Notes: generated by a model from the sequence alone, not told the origin. A stretch of 30,063 nt of DNA from DATFEN01 sp035691285 (GCA_035691285.1 DASSJI010000279.1:1-30063); one strand, 5' to 3'. Positions 7,329 to 16,150 are shown, counted from the stretch's first letter. Numbers and translations are program-made.

Positions 7329-8744
7329 CTACGGATGATGCGGCGCCATGCCGCGGCGTGACTTCATGTCGTAGAGGAGACGGTCCGCGGCGTCGAGTAG
7401 CGCCTCGGCGGTCTGCCCGTCCCGGGGGAAGACCGCCGCGCCGAGGCTGACCGAGAGCCGCGGCGGCTCCATGTCGAGGGCGAGCTGGCCGCGGATGCGG
7501 CGTCCGAGCTGGGCCGCCGCCGCCTCGTCGCCCTCGTGCAGCACCACGGCGAACTCGTCGCCGCCGTAGCGCGCCGCGAGGTCCACGGCCCGGCACACGT
7601 GCCGGAGCGCCGCCGCCACCCGGCACAGGGCGCGGCTCCCGACCACGTGTCCGTGGCGGTCGTTCACCTGCTTGAGGCCGTCCACGTCGAGGAAGAGCAC
7701 GGCGAAGGTCCGCTGAGTCCGCTGCGAGCGCCGGATCTCGCTCTCCAGGGCGGTCATCAACTGGCGGTAGTTGGCCAGGCCCGTGAGGGCGTCGCTCACC
7801 GACAGCTCCCGGAGCCGCGCTTCGACGCGCCGTCGCTGCAGCACGACCGACGCCACGCTGAGGCTCATCACCGAGGCGACTCCGAGGAAGGTCTGGATCA
7901 GCAGCAGCGATTCGTTGGCGTCGGCGCGCGCGAAGGGCCCGACGCCCCGGAGCGTCCCGTGGACGGCGATCCCCGACAGGAGCAGCACCGCCGTGGCCGA
8001 CTCGCGGGGTCCGAAGCGGAAGGGCGCCCACAGCAGCATCGGGATGCACAGGAACTCGAGGGGGAGGTTCCGGAGCGCCGGCGGAGACAGCCCGCCGAAG
8101 ACGACCAGGCCCACGAGGGTGAGTCCGCCGAAGAGGGCCGCCGCGTCCAGGGCGGCTCGGGGACGCCACTTGACGCGATGGTTGGCGCTCCAAAGCAGGA
8201 CCACGGGCGCGAAGAGCAGATCCCCCGTGGCGTCTCCCAGCCACCACGTGAGCCAGATCGAGCCGTAGTCGCCCCAGGCCGCGAAGCCGGCGCTCGCGAG
8301 GCTCGTGACGCCGCACGTGGCGCTGACCATCGTGCTCGCGCCAGCGGCCAGCACGGCGAACTTGAGGACGTCCCGGGGCCGCTCGAACGCCGCCAGGCCG
8401 CCGGCCCAGCGCCTGACGAGGAAGGCGCCCAGCAGCCCCTCGAGGGTGTTGCCCGCGGCGATGCCGAGCGACGTGGCCGCGGACCCCGCGGTCGTGAGGT
8501 TGACGAGGAACGCGCCTGCGAAGATGGCCGGCCAGATCCGGGGCCCCAGGATGAGGAACGCGGCCAGGGCGATGCCCGCCGGCGGCCAGATCGGGCTCGC
8601 AGAGGGGTGGACGAAGGCGAGGCGCAGGCCCAGCTTCCCGGCCACGAAGTAGGCGGCGGTCAGGCCCAAAAGGACGGCCGCACGCCGAGCCACGGACGAA
8701 AGGCCAGGCTCGAGGGCGACGCCCGCGCGCGCGTCGACGGTCAC
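7329..8744 (-). CDS. MASE1-GGDEF diguanylate cyclase
   Basis: This 471-residue inner-membrane protein makes cyclic di-GMP. The N-terminal half (about 20-300) is a MASE1 sensor with about eight membrane segments and the family hallmark SPIWPPAGIALAAFLILGPR. The C-terminal GGDEF domain (about 310-465) has DALTGLANYR, FLDVDGLKQVNDRHGH and an intact RYGGDEF. An inhibitory I-site, RAVD, lies five residues before GGDEF, so it should be active and feedback-inhibited. The start is GTG 8744, with a GGGGTGG stretch just upstream and a TACCCT hexamer 10 bases before it. The gene is divergent from nuoB and convergent with the small membrane protein. The signal sensed is not apparent. Confidence 0.93.
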   Translation of the reverse strand: MTVDARAGVALEPGLSSVARRAAVLLGLTAAYFVAGKLGLRLAFVHPSASPIWPPAGIALAAFLILGPRIWPAIFAGAFLVNLTTAGSAATSLGIAAGNTLEGLLGAFLVRRWAGGLAAFERPRDVLKFAVLAAGASTMVSATCGVTSLASAGFAAWGDYGSIWLTWWLGDATGDLLFAPVVLLWSANHRVKWRPRAALDAAALFGGLTLVGLVVFGGLSPPALRNLPLEFLCIPMLLWAPFRFGPRESATAVLLLSGIAVHGTLRGVGPFARADANESLLLIQTFLGVASVMSLSVASVVLQRRRVEARLRELSVSDALTGLANYRQLMTALESEIRRSQRTQRTFAVLFLDVDGLKQVNDRHGHVVGSRALCRVAAALRHVCRAVDLAARYGGDEFAVVLHEGDEAAAAQLGRRIRGQLALDMEPPRLSVSLGAAVFPRDGQTAEALLDAADRLLYDMKSRRGMAPHHP

Positions 8745-8790
8745 GGTCCACCCCAGGGTACACCCGCGGGCCGCGGGGCCGTCGTTGGGT

Positions 8791-8796
8791 TATGAT
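8791..8796 (+). promoter_or_regulatory. Putative -10 element for the nuo cluster
   Basis: TATGAT matches the bacterial -10 consensus at five of six positions and ends nine bases before the nuoB ATG. No -35 box is visible at the usual distance. If used, the transcript would start within a few bases of the ATG and be nearly leaderless, which fits the absence of a Shine-Dalgarno. Confidence 0.35.
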
Positions 8797-8805
8797 CGCC
8801 CGGCT

Positions 8806-9501
8806 ATGGGCCTCCTCGACCTCTTCCGGGGGAAGTTCGTCGACCCGACCTGGCCGGGGGTTCACGAAGGCGGCGACATCATCACCACGCGCCTGGACGC
8901 CCTCGTGAAGTGGGGCCGCAAGTCCTCGGTCTGGCCGATGCCGTTCGGCACCGCGTGCTGCGCCATCGAGTTCATGGCCTTCACCGCGTCCCACTACGAC
9001 GTGGCCCGCTTCGGCTCCGAGGTGCTGCGCTTCTCGCCGCGCCAGGCGGACCTCATGTTCGTGGCGGGAACGATCCCCGACAAGCTCGCGCCCGTGCTCC
9101 GGACCATCTACGACCAGATGCCCGAGCCGAAATGGGTGGTCTCGATGGGCGTGTGCGCGTCCTCCGGGGGCTTCTACCGCTCGTATCACGTGATGCAGGG
9201 CATCGACGAGATCGTGCCTGTGGACGTGTACGTCCCCGGCTGCCCGCCCTCGCCGGAGGGACTGCTCATGGCCATCATGAAGATCCAGGAGCGGATCCAG
9301 CGCGGGCAGCAGGCCAGGGAGCCGCAGGGCCGGCATCGGGTCGGGGCGCCGGGAGACGGCGCGATCGACCGGCGCGCGCGCCGGAACGCCTGGGGCACGG
9401 ACGACGCCCAGCGCGTCCAGCAGGGCCTGCCGCCCCGCGGCGTGCTGAACCTGCGGGTCCTGCCCGAGGAGCCGGCGGAGACCGAACCGCACCATGGCTA
9501 G
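8806..9501 (+). CDS. nuoB: NADH-quinone oxidoreductase subunit B
   Basis: This 231-residue complex I subunit carries the terminal cluster N2, which passes electrons to quinone. The four ligands are present: Cys51-Cys52 (TACCAIE), Cys117 (MGVCASS) and Cys146 (VPGCPPSPEG), with the usual 64- and 28-residue spacings. The first 165 residues match the family. The last 65 or so form an arginine/proline-rich tail beyond the usual end (about 160-180). The ATG at 8806 is preferred over the in-frame TTG at 8785 because MGLLDLFRGKF suits the family and lies after the -10. No nuoA precedes it; the upstream neighbour is the divergent GGDEF gene. Its end overlaps nuoCD by eight bases. Confidence 0.94.
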   Translation: MGLLDLFRGKFVDPTWPGVHEGGDIITTRLDALVKWGRKSSVWPMPFGTACCAIEFMAFTASHYDVARFGSEVLRFSPRQADLMFVAGTIPDKLAPVLRTIYDQMPEPKWVVSMGVCASSGGFYRSYHVMQGIDEIVPVDVYVPGCPPSPEGLLMAIMKIQERIQRGQQAREPQGRHRVGAPGDGAIDRRARRNAWGTDDAQRVQQGLPPRGVLNLRVLPEEPAETEPHHG

Positions 9502-11206
9502 CGTGGTCGAGGCGCCCGCGGCGCCTTCCGGCGCCACGAGCGCGGTGGTCCGGATCCTGAGGGAGCGCCTCGGAGACCGGGTGCTGGACGTCCGCGAGTT
9601 CCGCGGCGACCTGGCGATCACCGTGGACCGGCGCGCCTGGGTGGAAGCGGCGCGCACGCTGCGCGACGACCCCGAGCTGGACTTCAGGCTGTTCCTCGAC
9701 CTGTGCGGAGTGGACTACCTCGACAAGGAAGACCGCGCGGAGCGCTTCGAGGTCGTGCTGCACGCCTACTCGGTCTCGAAGAAGCACCACGTGCGCCTCA
9801 AGGTGGCGCTTCCCGAGGCGGACCCGACCCTCGGCACGCTGTGCGGCGTCTACAAGGGCGCGAACTGGTTCGAGCGGGAGGCCTGGGACCTCTACGGCAT
9901 CGTCTTCCAGGGACACCCCAACCTGACCCGCATCCTGACTCACGACGACTTCGTGGGGCACCCGATGCGCAAGGACTACCCCACGGCGAAGCGCCACGTC
10001 CTCAAGAGGCCGAAAGAGTGGCTGCTCAGCGTGCCCGAGGGCTCGGAGCACCTCATCGTCAACATCGGGCCGTCGCACCCGGCCATGCACGGCACCTTCC
10101 GCATTCAAGCGCTCATGGACGGCGAGACGATCCAGGACGCCCAGGCCGAGATCGGCTACATGCACCGGAACTTCGAGAAGATGGCGGAGTCCCGGACCTA
10201 CTGGCAGATCATCCCGTACACCGACCGGCTGAACTACTGCTCGTCCTTCATGAACGGCCACGGCTGGGCCCTGGCCGTGGAGAAGCTGCTCGGCGTGCCC
10301 GCCCCGCCCCGAGCCGAGGCGGTCCGCGTGATCCTCTCGGAGTTCTCCCGGATCATGGACCACCTCATCGCGATCAGCACGAACGTGGTTGACCTGGGCG
10401 CGATCACGCCGTTCTTCGTCGTGTTCCGCGCCCGCGAGGACATCTACGAGCTGCTCGACGCGTGCTGCGGCGCCCGCCTCACGGTGTCGTACGTCCGGAT
10501 CGGCGGCCTGGCCGCCGACGTGCCCGACGATTTCGAGGCCCGCTGCCGCAAGGCCCTGGACAGCATCCGCGACGTCACGCTGCAGGCCGAGAAGCTCTTG
10601 ACGCGGAACCCGATCTTCGCGAACCGCTTCCGGGACATCGGCGTGATGTCCGCGGACGACGCGCTGTCGTACGGCTGGGTGGGGCCGTGCTTGCGCGGCT
10701 CGGGCGTCGCCTACGACGTCCGCAAGGACCATCCCTACTCGGGATACGACGGCTACGACTTCGACGTGCCGATCGGGACCGTAGGCGACTGCTACGACCG
10801 CTACCTGGTGCGCATCGAGGAGATCTACCAGAGCGTCCGCATCATCGAGCAGGCCCTGGCGAAGCTCCCGAAAGGGCCCGTCATCACCGACGACAAGAGG
10901 GTCGCGTTGCCGCCGAAGAGCGAGGTCTACTCGAACATCGAGGCCCTCATGAACCACTTCAAGCTGGTCTACGAGGGCATCCTGCCGCCGCCCGGCGAGG
11001 TATACGGCTACACCGAGGGGGCCAACGGCGAGCTGGGTTTCTACGTCGTGAGCGACGGGCAGAAGTGCCCGTGGCGGGTGAAGGTGCGCCCGCCCTGCTT
11101 CAACATCTACCAGGCCTTCCCCCAGATGATCAGGGGCGGCTTCCTGGCCGACGCCGTCGCGATCATCGGCGGGCTGAACGTCGTGGCGGGAGAGCTGGAC
11201 CGCTAG
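9494..11206 (+). CDS. nuoCD: NADH-quinone oxidoreductase fused subunit C/D
   Basis: This 570-residue natural fusion joins NuoC (about 1-170) to NuoD (about 175-570), both in the peripheral arm of complex I. The NuoC part shows ANWFEREAWDLYGIVFQGHP and GHPMRKDYP. The NuoD part opens with NIGPSHPAMHG (His195 and His199, the quinone-site loop) and continues with GYMHRNFEKMAESRTYWQ and YTDRLNY (Tyr248). His195/199 and Tyr248 correspond to the conserved quinone-binding His and Tyr. The C-terminus ends FPQMIRGGFLADAVAIIGGL plus a short tail, close to the usual ...DR end. The fusion is well known in enterobacteria and others. It overlaps nuoB by eight bases and is followed two bases later by nuoG. 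Confidence 0.95.
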   Translation: MASVVEAPAAPSGATSAVVRILRERLGDRVLDVREFRGDLAITVDRRAWVEAARTLRDDPELDFRLFLDLCGVDYLDKEDRAERFEVVLHAYSVSKKHHVRLKVALPEADPTLGTLCGVYKGANWFEREAWDLYGIVFQGHPNLTRILTHDDFVGHPMRKDYPTAKRHVLKRPKEWLLSVPEGSEHLIVNIGPSHPAMHGTFRIQALMDGETIQDAQAEIGYMHRNFEKMAESRTYWQIIPYTDRLNYCSSFMNGHGWALAVEKLLGVPAPPRAEAVRVILSEFSRIMDHLIAISTNVVDLGAITPFFVVFRAREDIYELLDACCGARLTVSYVRIGGLAADVPDDFEARCRKALDSIRDVTLQAEKLLTRNPIFANRFRDIGVMSADDALSYGWVGPCLRGSGVAYDVRKDHPYSGYDGYDFDVPIGTVGDCYDRYLVRIEEIYQSVRIIEQALAKLPKGPVITDDKRVALPPKSEVYSNIEALMNHFKLVYEGILPPPGEVYGYTEGANGELGFYVVSDGQKCPWRVKVRPPCFNIYQAFPQMIRGGFLADAVAIIGGLNVVAGELDR

Positions 11207-11208
11207 CG

Positions 11209-12795
11209 ATGCCCAGGTGCACGATCGACGGCAAGGAGCTCGAGGTCGCGGCGGGAACGACCGTGATCCAGGCGGCGCTCCAGGCGGGGATCCACATCCC
11301 CCACTTCTGCTGGCACCCCGACTTGCCCGTGGACGGCAACTGCCGCATGTGCCTGGTGGAAGTCGAGAAGATGCCGAAGCTCCAGATCGCCTGCAACACC
11401 GTCGTCGCCGACGGCATGGTGGTGCGCACGAACAGCGAGAAGGCGGCCCAGGCCCACCGCACGACCCTCGAGTTCCTGCTCGTCAACCACCCGATCGACT
11501 GCCCGGTGTGCGACCAGGCCGGCGAGTGCTACCTCCAGGACCAGTACATGGACCACGGCCTCCACGACTCGCGGGTCGAGGTCGAGGAGAAGGTCCGCAA
11601 GCGGAAGGTCGTCGACCTCGGGCCGATCATGCTTGACGCCGAGCGCTGCGTGCTGTGCTCGCGCTGCCTCCGCTTCGAGCGCGACGTGACGGGCACGAAC
11701 AGCTTCGAGTTCGTGAACCGCGGGAACGTGACCCAGATCGCCACCTTCGAGAACCGGCCCATCGAGCACGACTACGCGGGCAACCTGGCCGACGTCTGCC
11801 CGGTCGGGGCGCTGCTCTCCCACGACTTCCGCTTCAAGATGCGGGTCTGGTTCCTGAAGGAGACCGAGTCGGTGTGCCCCGGCTGCTCGACGGGGTGCAA
11901 CGTCTACGTCGACCACCGCGACGGCGAGGCGCAGCGCCTGCGGCCGCGGCGCAACGTCGAGGTCAACAGGTCCTGGATGTGCGATCCGGGCCGCGCCCTC
12001 TACAAGGACATCGGCGTCACCGAACGGCTGACCGGGGCGCGCGTCCGGCGCGAGGGCGGCTGGGACGGAGTCGCGGTCCCGGAGGCCCTCGACGAGGTGG
12101 CGGCGAGGCTGAAGGCCGCGGGGCCCCGCAGCGCGTTCCTCGCGACGCCTCAGGCCACGAACGAGGACCTGTTCGCCTTCAAGGCGCTGGCCGAGACCGT
12201 GGGGGGCATGCTGGACTTCAGGGTCGGCGATCCGCACCTGCGCCTCCGCGAACGGATCGACCACGTCCTGCAGCGCGCCGACCGCAACCCGAACACCCAG
12301 GGCGCCCTGGACCTGGGCCTGGCCCGCGACGGCGTCGACGCCGTCCTCAGGCGCTGCGCGGCGGGCGAGATCCAGGCGCTGCTGCTCCAGGGCCCCGAGC
12401 TGCTGCGCAACGCCGACAACCTCGATGCCGTCGCGAGGGTGCCCTACGTGGCGGTGATGGCGACCCACGAGGGACCCGAGCTCGGCCCGGCCCACGCCGT
12501 GCTTCCGGCGTCCATGTGGGCGGAGGTCGAAGGCACCGTCACGAACTTCCAGCGCCGAGTCCAGAGACTGCGCGCCGCCTTCCCGGCGCCGGGGGACGCC
12601 CGGCCGCGCTGGGAGCTGGCCGCGGAGCTGCTGCGGCGCTGCGGCGGCACACTGGCGGCGACCTCGGCGCGGGAGGTGTTCCTGCGCCTCTGCGCCTCGG
12701 TGCCGGACTACGCCGGCCTCGACTATCGCGCCCTCGGCTCCGGCGGCCGAGCCCTGCGCCTCGAAGGCCTGGCGGCGGCCGAGGCGCGCGCGTAG
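11209..12795 (+). CDS. nuoG: NADH-quinone oxidoreductase subunit G, short form
   Basis: This 528-residue subunit carries the iron-sulfur chain between NuoF and NuoI. The 2Fe-2S cluster N1b ligands are Cys34, 45, 48 and 62. Cluster N5 has His94, Cys98, Cys101 and Cys107. Cluster N4 has Cys147, 150, 153 and 197. A further CxxCxxxC-x27-C set (Cys223, 226, 230, 258) matches the off-pathway cluster N7 exactly. After that the molybdopterin-oxidoreductase-like domain is much reduced (about 270 residues, against 500-650 in E. coli or Thermus). It keeps LLLQGPELLRNADN and a short VLPASMWAEVEGTVTN. The start follows the nuoCD stop by two bases and the end precedes nuoI by four. Confidence 0.92.
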   Translation: MPRCTIDGKELEVAAGTTVIQAALQAGIHIPHFCWHPDLPVDGNCRMCLVEVEKMPKLQIACNTVVADGMVVRTNSEKAAQAHRTTLEFLLVNHPIDCPVCDQAGECYLQDQYMDHGLHDSRVEVEEKVRKRKVVDLGPIMLDAERCVLCSRCLRFERDVTGTNSFEFVNRGNVTQIATFENRPIEHDYAGNLADVCPVGALLSHDFRFKMRVWFLKETESVCPGCSTGCNVYVDHRDGEAQRLRPRRNVEVNRSWMCDPGRALYKDIGVTERLTGARVRREGGWDGVAVPEALDEVAARLKAAGPRSAFLATPQATNEDLFAFKALAETVGGMLDFRVGDPHLRLRERIDHVLQRADRNPNTQGALDLGLARDGVDAVLRRCAAGEIQALLLQGPELLRNADNLDAVARVPYVAVMATHEGPELGPAHAVLPASMWAEVEGTVTNFQRRVQRLRAAFPAPGDARPRWELAAELLRRCGGTLAATSAREVFLRLCASVPDYAGLDYRALGSGGRALRLEGLAAAEARA

Positions 12796-12799
12796 GCCC

Positions 12800-13387
12800 A
12801 TGGCCACCCGCGTCGTCACCGTCGACCGCAACACCCGGCCGGGCATCTACCCGATCCTGATCGGCCTCAGGATCACCCTCACGAACATGCTGAAGACCGT
12901 GTTCCTGAAGGGTGCGTCCACGGTCCAGTTCCCGGAGCAGAAGCGCCCGACCTCGGGGCGCTATCGCGGCATCCACCTGCTGACGGCCCGAGAAGACGGC
13001 ACGCCCAAGTGCGTGGCCTGCTACATGTGCGCCACGGCCTGCCCCGCCGAGTGCATCTACATCGAGGCGGGAGAGCGGCCGGAGAAGACGATCGAGAAGT
13101 ACCCCACGCGGTTCGAGATCGACCTGCTGCGCTGCGTCTACTGCGGGTTCTGCGTCGACGCCTGCCCCGAGGAGGCCATCATGATGAGCCGCGAGAACGA
13201 CCTCGTCGGCACCTCCCGCGAGGAGCTGGTCATCGACCGCGACCGGCTGATGGAGCGCGCCAAGCTCGTCGAGTACGGGCCGGGCTACCGGCCGAGCGAC
13301 AACGACGTCCGGCGGCCGGTGCGCATCGCCGCCCTCGAGCGCCTGAAGCGCGAGCACGGCATCGTCCCCGGGCCGCCGGCCCGCTAG
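12800..13387 (+). CDS. nuoI: NADH-quinone oxidoreductase subunit I
   Basis: This 195-residue ferredoxin-like subunit carries clusters N6a and N6b between NuoG and NuoB. Two CxxCxxCxxxCP motifs are intact: Cys71, 74, 77, 81 and Cys112, 115, 118, 122. The N-terminal amphipathic region, EKYPTRFEIDLLRCVYCGFC and the C-terminal SRENDLVGTSREEL are typical. In most nuo operons nuoH lies between nuoG and nuoI; here only four bases separate them, so nuoH has been lost from or was never in this cluster. Confidence 0.95.
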   Translation: MATRVVTVDRNTRPGIYPILIGLRITLTNMLKTVFLKGASTVQFPEQKRPTSGRYRGIHLLTAREDGTPKCVACYMCATACPAECIYIEAGERPEKTIEKYPTRFEIDLLRCVYCGFCVDACPEEAIMMSRENDLVGTSREELVIDRDRLMERAKLVEYGPGYRPSDNDVRRPVRIAALERLKREHGIVPGPPAR

Positions 13388-13401
13388 AGGTCTCCTCCAA
13401 G

Positions 13402-13854
13402 GTGCTCGTCCCCGCGCTCCTGCTGCCGCTCCTGGCGCCGGCGGCCGCGGCGCCCGCGGCGGTGCCGGAGGAGGCGCGCCGCGAGATCGTGCGCACCCTC
13501 GAGGGGCTGGAGCGCGAGTGGTTCAAGGTCTACGAGACCCACGACCTCGCGCCGCTCGAGGGGCTCATGGCCGACGACTTCGTCGCGACCCTCGCCGACG
13601 GCGCGGTCCGCGGCAAGCGGGAGCACATCGCCGCGTATCGAGCCGACTTCGAGGCGATCGAGCGCGTCGAGAACAGCGACATGCGCGTCCGGGTCCACAC
13701 GGCCGACCTCGCGGTCGTCACCGGGCTCTATACGGCGACGCTTCGCGACCGCTCGGCCGCAGACGCCGTCAGCCGCTATCGTTACACGGACACCTGGCTC
13801 CGGCGCGGCGGACGCTGGCAGTGCGTCGCGACCCACGAGAGCCGGCTGGAGTGA
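13402..13854 (+). CDS. Secreted SnoaL/DUF4440-like (NTF2-fold) protein
   Basis: This 150-residue protein has a short signal peptide (LVPALLLPLLAPAAAAPA) and an NTF2-fold domain of the DUF4440/SnoaL type. The domain's features are an N-terminal helix (LEREWFKVYETHDLAPLEGLM), ADDFVATLADGAVRGKREHI, VVTGLYTATL and a terminal DTWLRRGGRWQCVATHES. Members bind small molecules or act as isomerases, and no specific substrate can be read here. GTG 13402 is the best start because it begins at the signal peptide. It lies 14 bases after nuoI and may be read from the same transcript, but a role in respiration is not implied. Confidence 0.75.
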   Translation: MLVPALLLPLLAPAAAAPAAVPEEARREIVRTLEGLEREWFKVYETHDLAPLEGLMADDFVATLADGAVRGKREHIAAYRADFEAIERVENSDMRVRVHTADLAVVTGLYTATLRDRSAADAVSRYRYTDTWLRRGGRWQCVATHESRLE

Positions 13855-13894
13855 ATCGGGGGCTCACGGCAGACCTCGTGTCGCCGAGCTGAGC

Positions 13895-16150
13895 TCAGGG
13901 TTGGTCCAGACCGAGGAGCCGAGCCGCGCGCTCGAAGTCGGCGCGGATCACGTGTTCGGTCGCCAGCCAGATCCAGGACCACTCCAAGGGCGCGCGCCGC
14001 TCCAGGCTCTGGCGCGCTTCGCCCAGCCGTTCCGGGTCTCGGCCGGCGGCCGCGAGCATGGCGAGGGCCTGGCATCGGATCGGGCCGCACCCGAGTGCGC
14101 GTGGCCGCCCCTCGAGGTGAAGCAGGCACTGGATGGCGGCCGCCTTCGCCGCCTCCAAGTCGCCCTGGTCCAGGGCCGCGCGGCAGAGCACGCTGAGGCA
14201 GATCGCCCGGTAGGTGTCCCGATACATGTGGTCCGACCGCTCGGCCGCCGCGAGCCCGTCGAGACACGCGGCGCGCGCGGCCGCCGGCCGCCCCTGGCGC
14301 CGGAGGCACTCTCCGAGGTAGCCGCCGGCGCCGGCCGTTGCGTGAGATGCCTCGCTCTCCAGCTCGACGGCACGCCGCAACGCCCACTCTCCGTCCTCGA
14401 GGTTGGCCGTCTCCATCAGGGCATTGCCGAGGCCAACCCACGCGAACCCGAACCCGGGTCCAAGCTTGACAGCCTCCTGATACAGCGGGACGGCCCCGGC
14501 GTTTCGCCCGACGCTCATGTGAACGCAAGCGGCGAAGTAGGACGGGAAGTGGCTGCGCGAGCCCAGCGCGATCGCGTGGTCGAGGGCCTGGAGGGCTGTA
14601 TCCGGCTTGCCGCTGCGCCACGACGCATAGGCCGACCAGACCAGTGCCTCCACGTGGGCTGGTTCGATGGCGAGCGCTCGCGACGCGTAGTCCAGGGCCC
14701 GCTCCAGCTCACCTGTGTCCACCGTGAAGGTGAACCGCATGTCGTGGAGAGCAGAGAGCTGCGCGAGGGCGTCGGCGTAGCGCGGCTCGATCCGGACCGC
14801 CTCCTCGAGGAGCGGCTGCGCCTCGTCGAAGCCGCCCTTGGTCATCCGGCCCCAGATCCCGCGCGCCCGCACATAGCACTCGTAGGCGCTCAGGGGCGGG
14901 CGGCGCGGGGCTGGCGCGGCGCGCGCGCCCGGGGCGAGCGCCTCAACGGCCTTTTGAGCGAGCCGGTCCTGGAGCGCGAACATGTCTTCGAGCCTGCCGT
15001 CCAGCTTCTCGGTCGCGACGATCCGATCGGTCGGCGCCTCGGTCAGCTCCATCACGATGCGGATTGCCGGTCCCAGGCGCTGATAGCCCCCCGCCACGAG
15101 CCAGCGGCAACCGAGCCGCCGGGCGACGGCGAGCGGGTTGCTCACCACGCCCTCCGCCATCAGCCGTGCCCGCGGCACCACCGTCAGCCCGGAGTGCCGC
15201 GCCAGGTCGGCCGCGATGGCCTCGCCGATGCCGGCGCCGATCCAGGCGTCCTCGGGCTCGCCCGAGCGGTTGGCGAAGTCGAGCACCGCGACCGCCTCGG
15301 GATAAGCCACGACCGCATCACCGCTGACCAGCCCGCGCAGGTCGCGGAGGAAGTCCGACGCCGTCTCGTAGCGCCGACTGCGGTCGCGCGCGAGGGCTCG
15401 CTGCAGCACAGCCTTCAGCTCGGCGCCGATCCGATCCGAAGGGGCAGGGTCGTGGCTCAAGGTCGCGACGAAGCGCGCCGCCTGGGTCGCACCGGGGAAG
15501 GCCGGCGCGCCCGCGATCATCTCGTAGAGAACCGCGCCGACGGCGAACAGGTCTGCCCGCGCATCCACCGTTTCACCCGAGAGCTGCTCCGGCGGCATGT
15601 AGCCTGCCGTGCCCACCGCGAAGCCGGGATTGGTGAGAACCGTGGCGGTCTTCAGGTCCTCCTGATTGGAATCGCGAGCCTCGAGTTGTGTGCTCAGGGC
15701 CAGACCGAAGTCGAGCAGCTTGCCCGCCCCGGTCTCCATCACCATCACGTTCTCGGGCTTGATGTCGCGATGGACGATGCCGTTGGCGTGAGCGTGAACC
15801 AGCGCCTCCAGCAAGCCTCCCGTGAAGGCCAGGGCGCCCTCGAGGGGCAAGGGGCCAGCGCGAAGCCGTTGGCGCAGCGTCTCGCCCGGGACGTACTCCA
15901 TGGCTACGAAGGCGGTCGCGTCGGCTTCGCCTGATTCGTAGAACGTCGCGATGCCGGGATGCTGGAGGCGTCGCGTGGCCTCGGCCTCGCGCAGCAGGCG
16001 AAGGCGTAGGTCAGGCCGGAAGCTCGACGCCAGCACCTTCAGGGCGACCGGCCTCCCGAGAGCCAGGTCGCGCGCCAGGAAGACCTCGCCCATGCCCCCC
16101 GCACCGAGCGGGCGTTCGATCTCGTAGTGGGACAGCCTCTGCCCGACCAC
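13895..16150 (-). CDS. Ser/Thr protein kinase with TolB-like and TPR domains
   Basis: This is a 751-residue cytoplasmic protein. An active-looking Hanks-type kinase spans about 8-270: glycine loop LGAGGMGEV, Lys38, Asp129 in HRDIKPEN, Asp147 in DFG, and the activation segment ending GTAGYMPPEQL. A TolB/FlgO-like alpha/beta domain follows (about 285-400; VAVLDFANRSG, then RRLGCRWLVAGGYQRLG), then about seven TPR-type helical repeats (440-740). No membrane helix is seen, unlike most PknB proteins. This architecture is common in Acidobacteriota and Myxococcota. GTG 16150 is supported by GGAGG five bases upstream. The gene diverges from the amidohydrolase and its base composition looks slightly less GC-rich than its neighbours. 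Confidence 0.92.
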   Translation of the reverse strand: MVGQRLSHYEIERPLGAGGMGEVFLARDLALGRPVALKVLASSFRPDLRLRLLREAEATRRLQHPGIATFYESGEADATAFVAMEYVPGETLRQRLRAGPLPLEGALAFTGGLLEALVHAHANGIVHRDIKPENVMVMETGAGKLLDFGLALSTQLEARDSNQEDLKTATVLTNPGFAVGTAGYMPPEQLSGETVDARADLFAVGAVLYEMIAGAPAFPGATQAARFVATLSHDPAPSDRIGAELKAVLQRALARDRSRRYETASDFLRDLRGLVSGDAVVAYPEAVAVLDFANRSGEPEDAWIGAGIGEAIAADLARHSGLTVVPRARLMAEGVVSNPLAVARRLGCRWLVAGGYQRLGPAIRIVMELTEAPTDRIVATEKLDGRLEDMFALQDRLAQKAVEALAPGARAAPAPRRPPLSAYECYVRARGIWGRMTKGGFDEAQPLLEEAVRIEPRYADALAQLSALHDMRFTFTVDTGELERALDYASRALAIEPAHVEALVWSAYASWRSGKPDTALQALDHAIALGSRSHFPSYFAACVHMSVGRNAGAVPLYQEAVKLGPGFGFAWVGLGNALMETANLEDGEWALRRAVELESEASHATAGAGGYLGECLRRQGRPAAARAACLDGLAAAERSDHMYRDTYRAICLSVLCRAALDQGDLEAAKAAAIQCLLHLEGRPRALGCGPIRCQALAMLAAAGRDPERLGEARQSLERRAPLEWSWIWLATEHVIRADFERAARLLGLDQP

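Noticed and set aside
6835..9657. Very long open frame (940 codons) on the minus strand
   Set aside because: It runs antisense to nuoB and through another frame of the GGDEF gene; high GC removes stop codons from shadow frames and the product is low-complexity Arg/Gly/Pro/His with no domain.
12796..12799. A degraded nuoH between nuoG and nuoI
   Set aside because: Only four bases separate the two genes, so no remnant is present.
13901..15934. 677-codon plus-strand frame opposite the kinase
   Set aside because: The minus-strand kinase has intact motifs along its length; the plus frame shows none.
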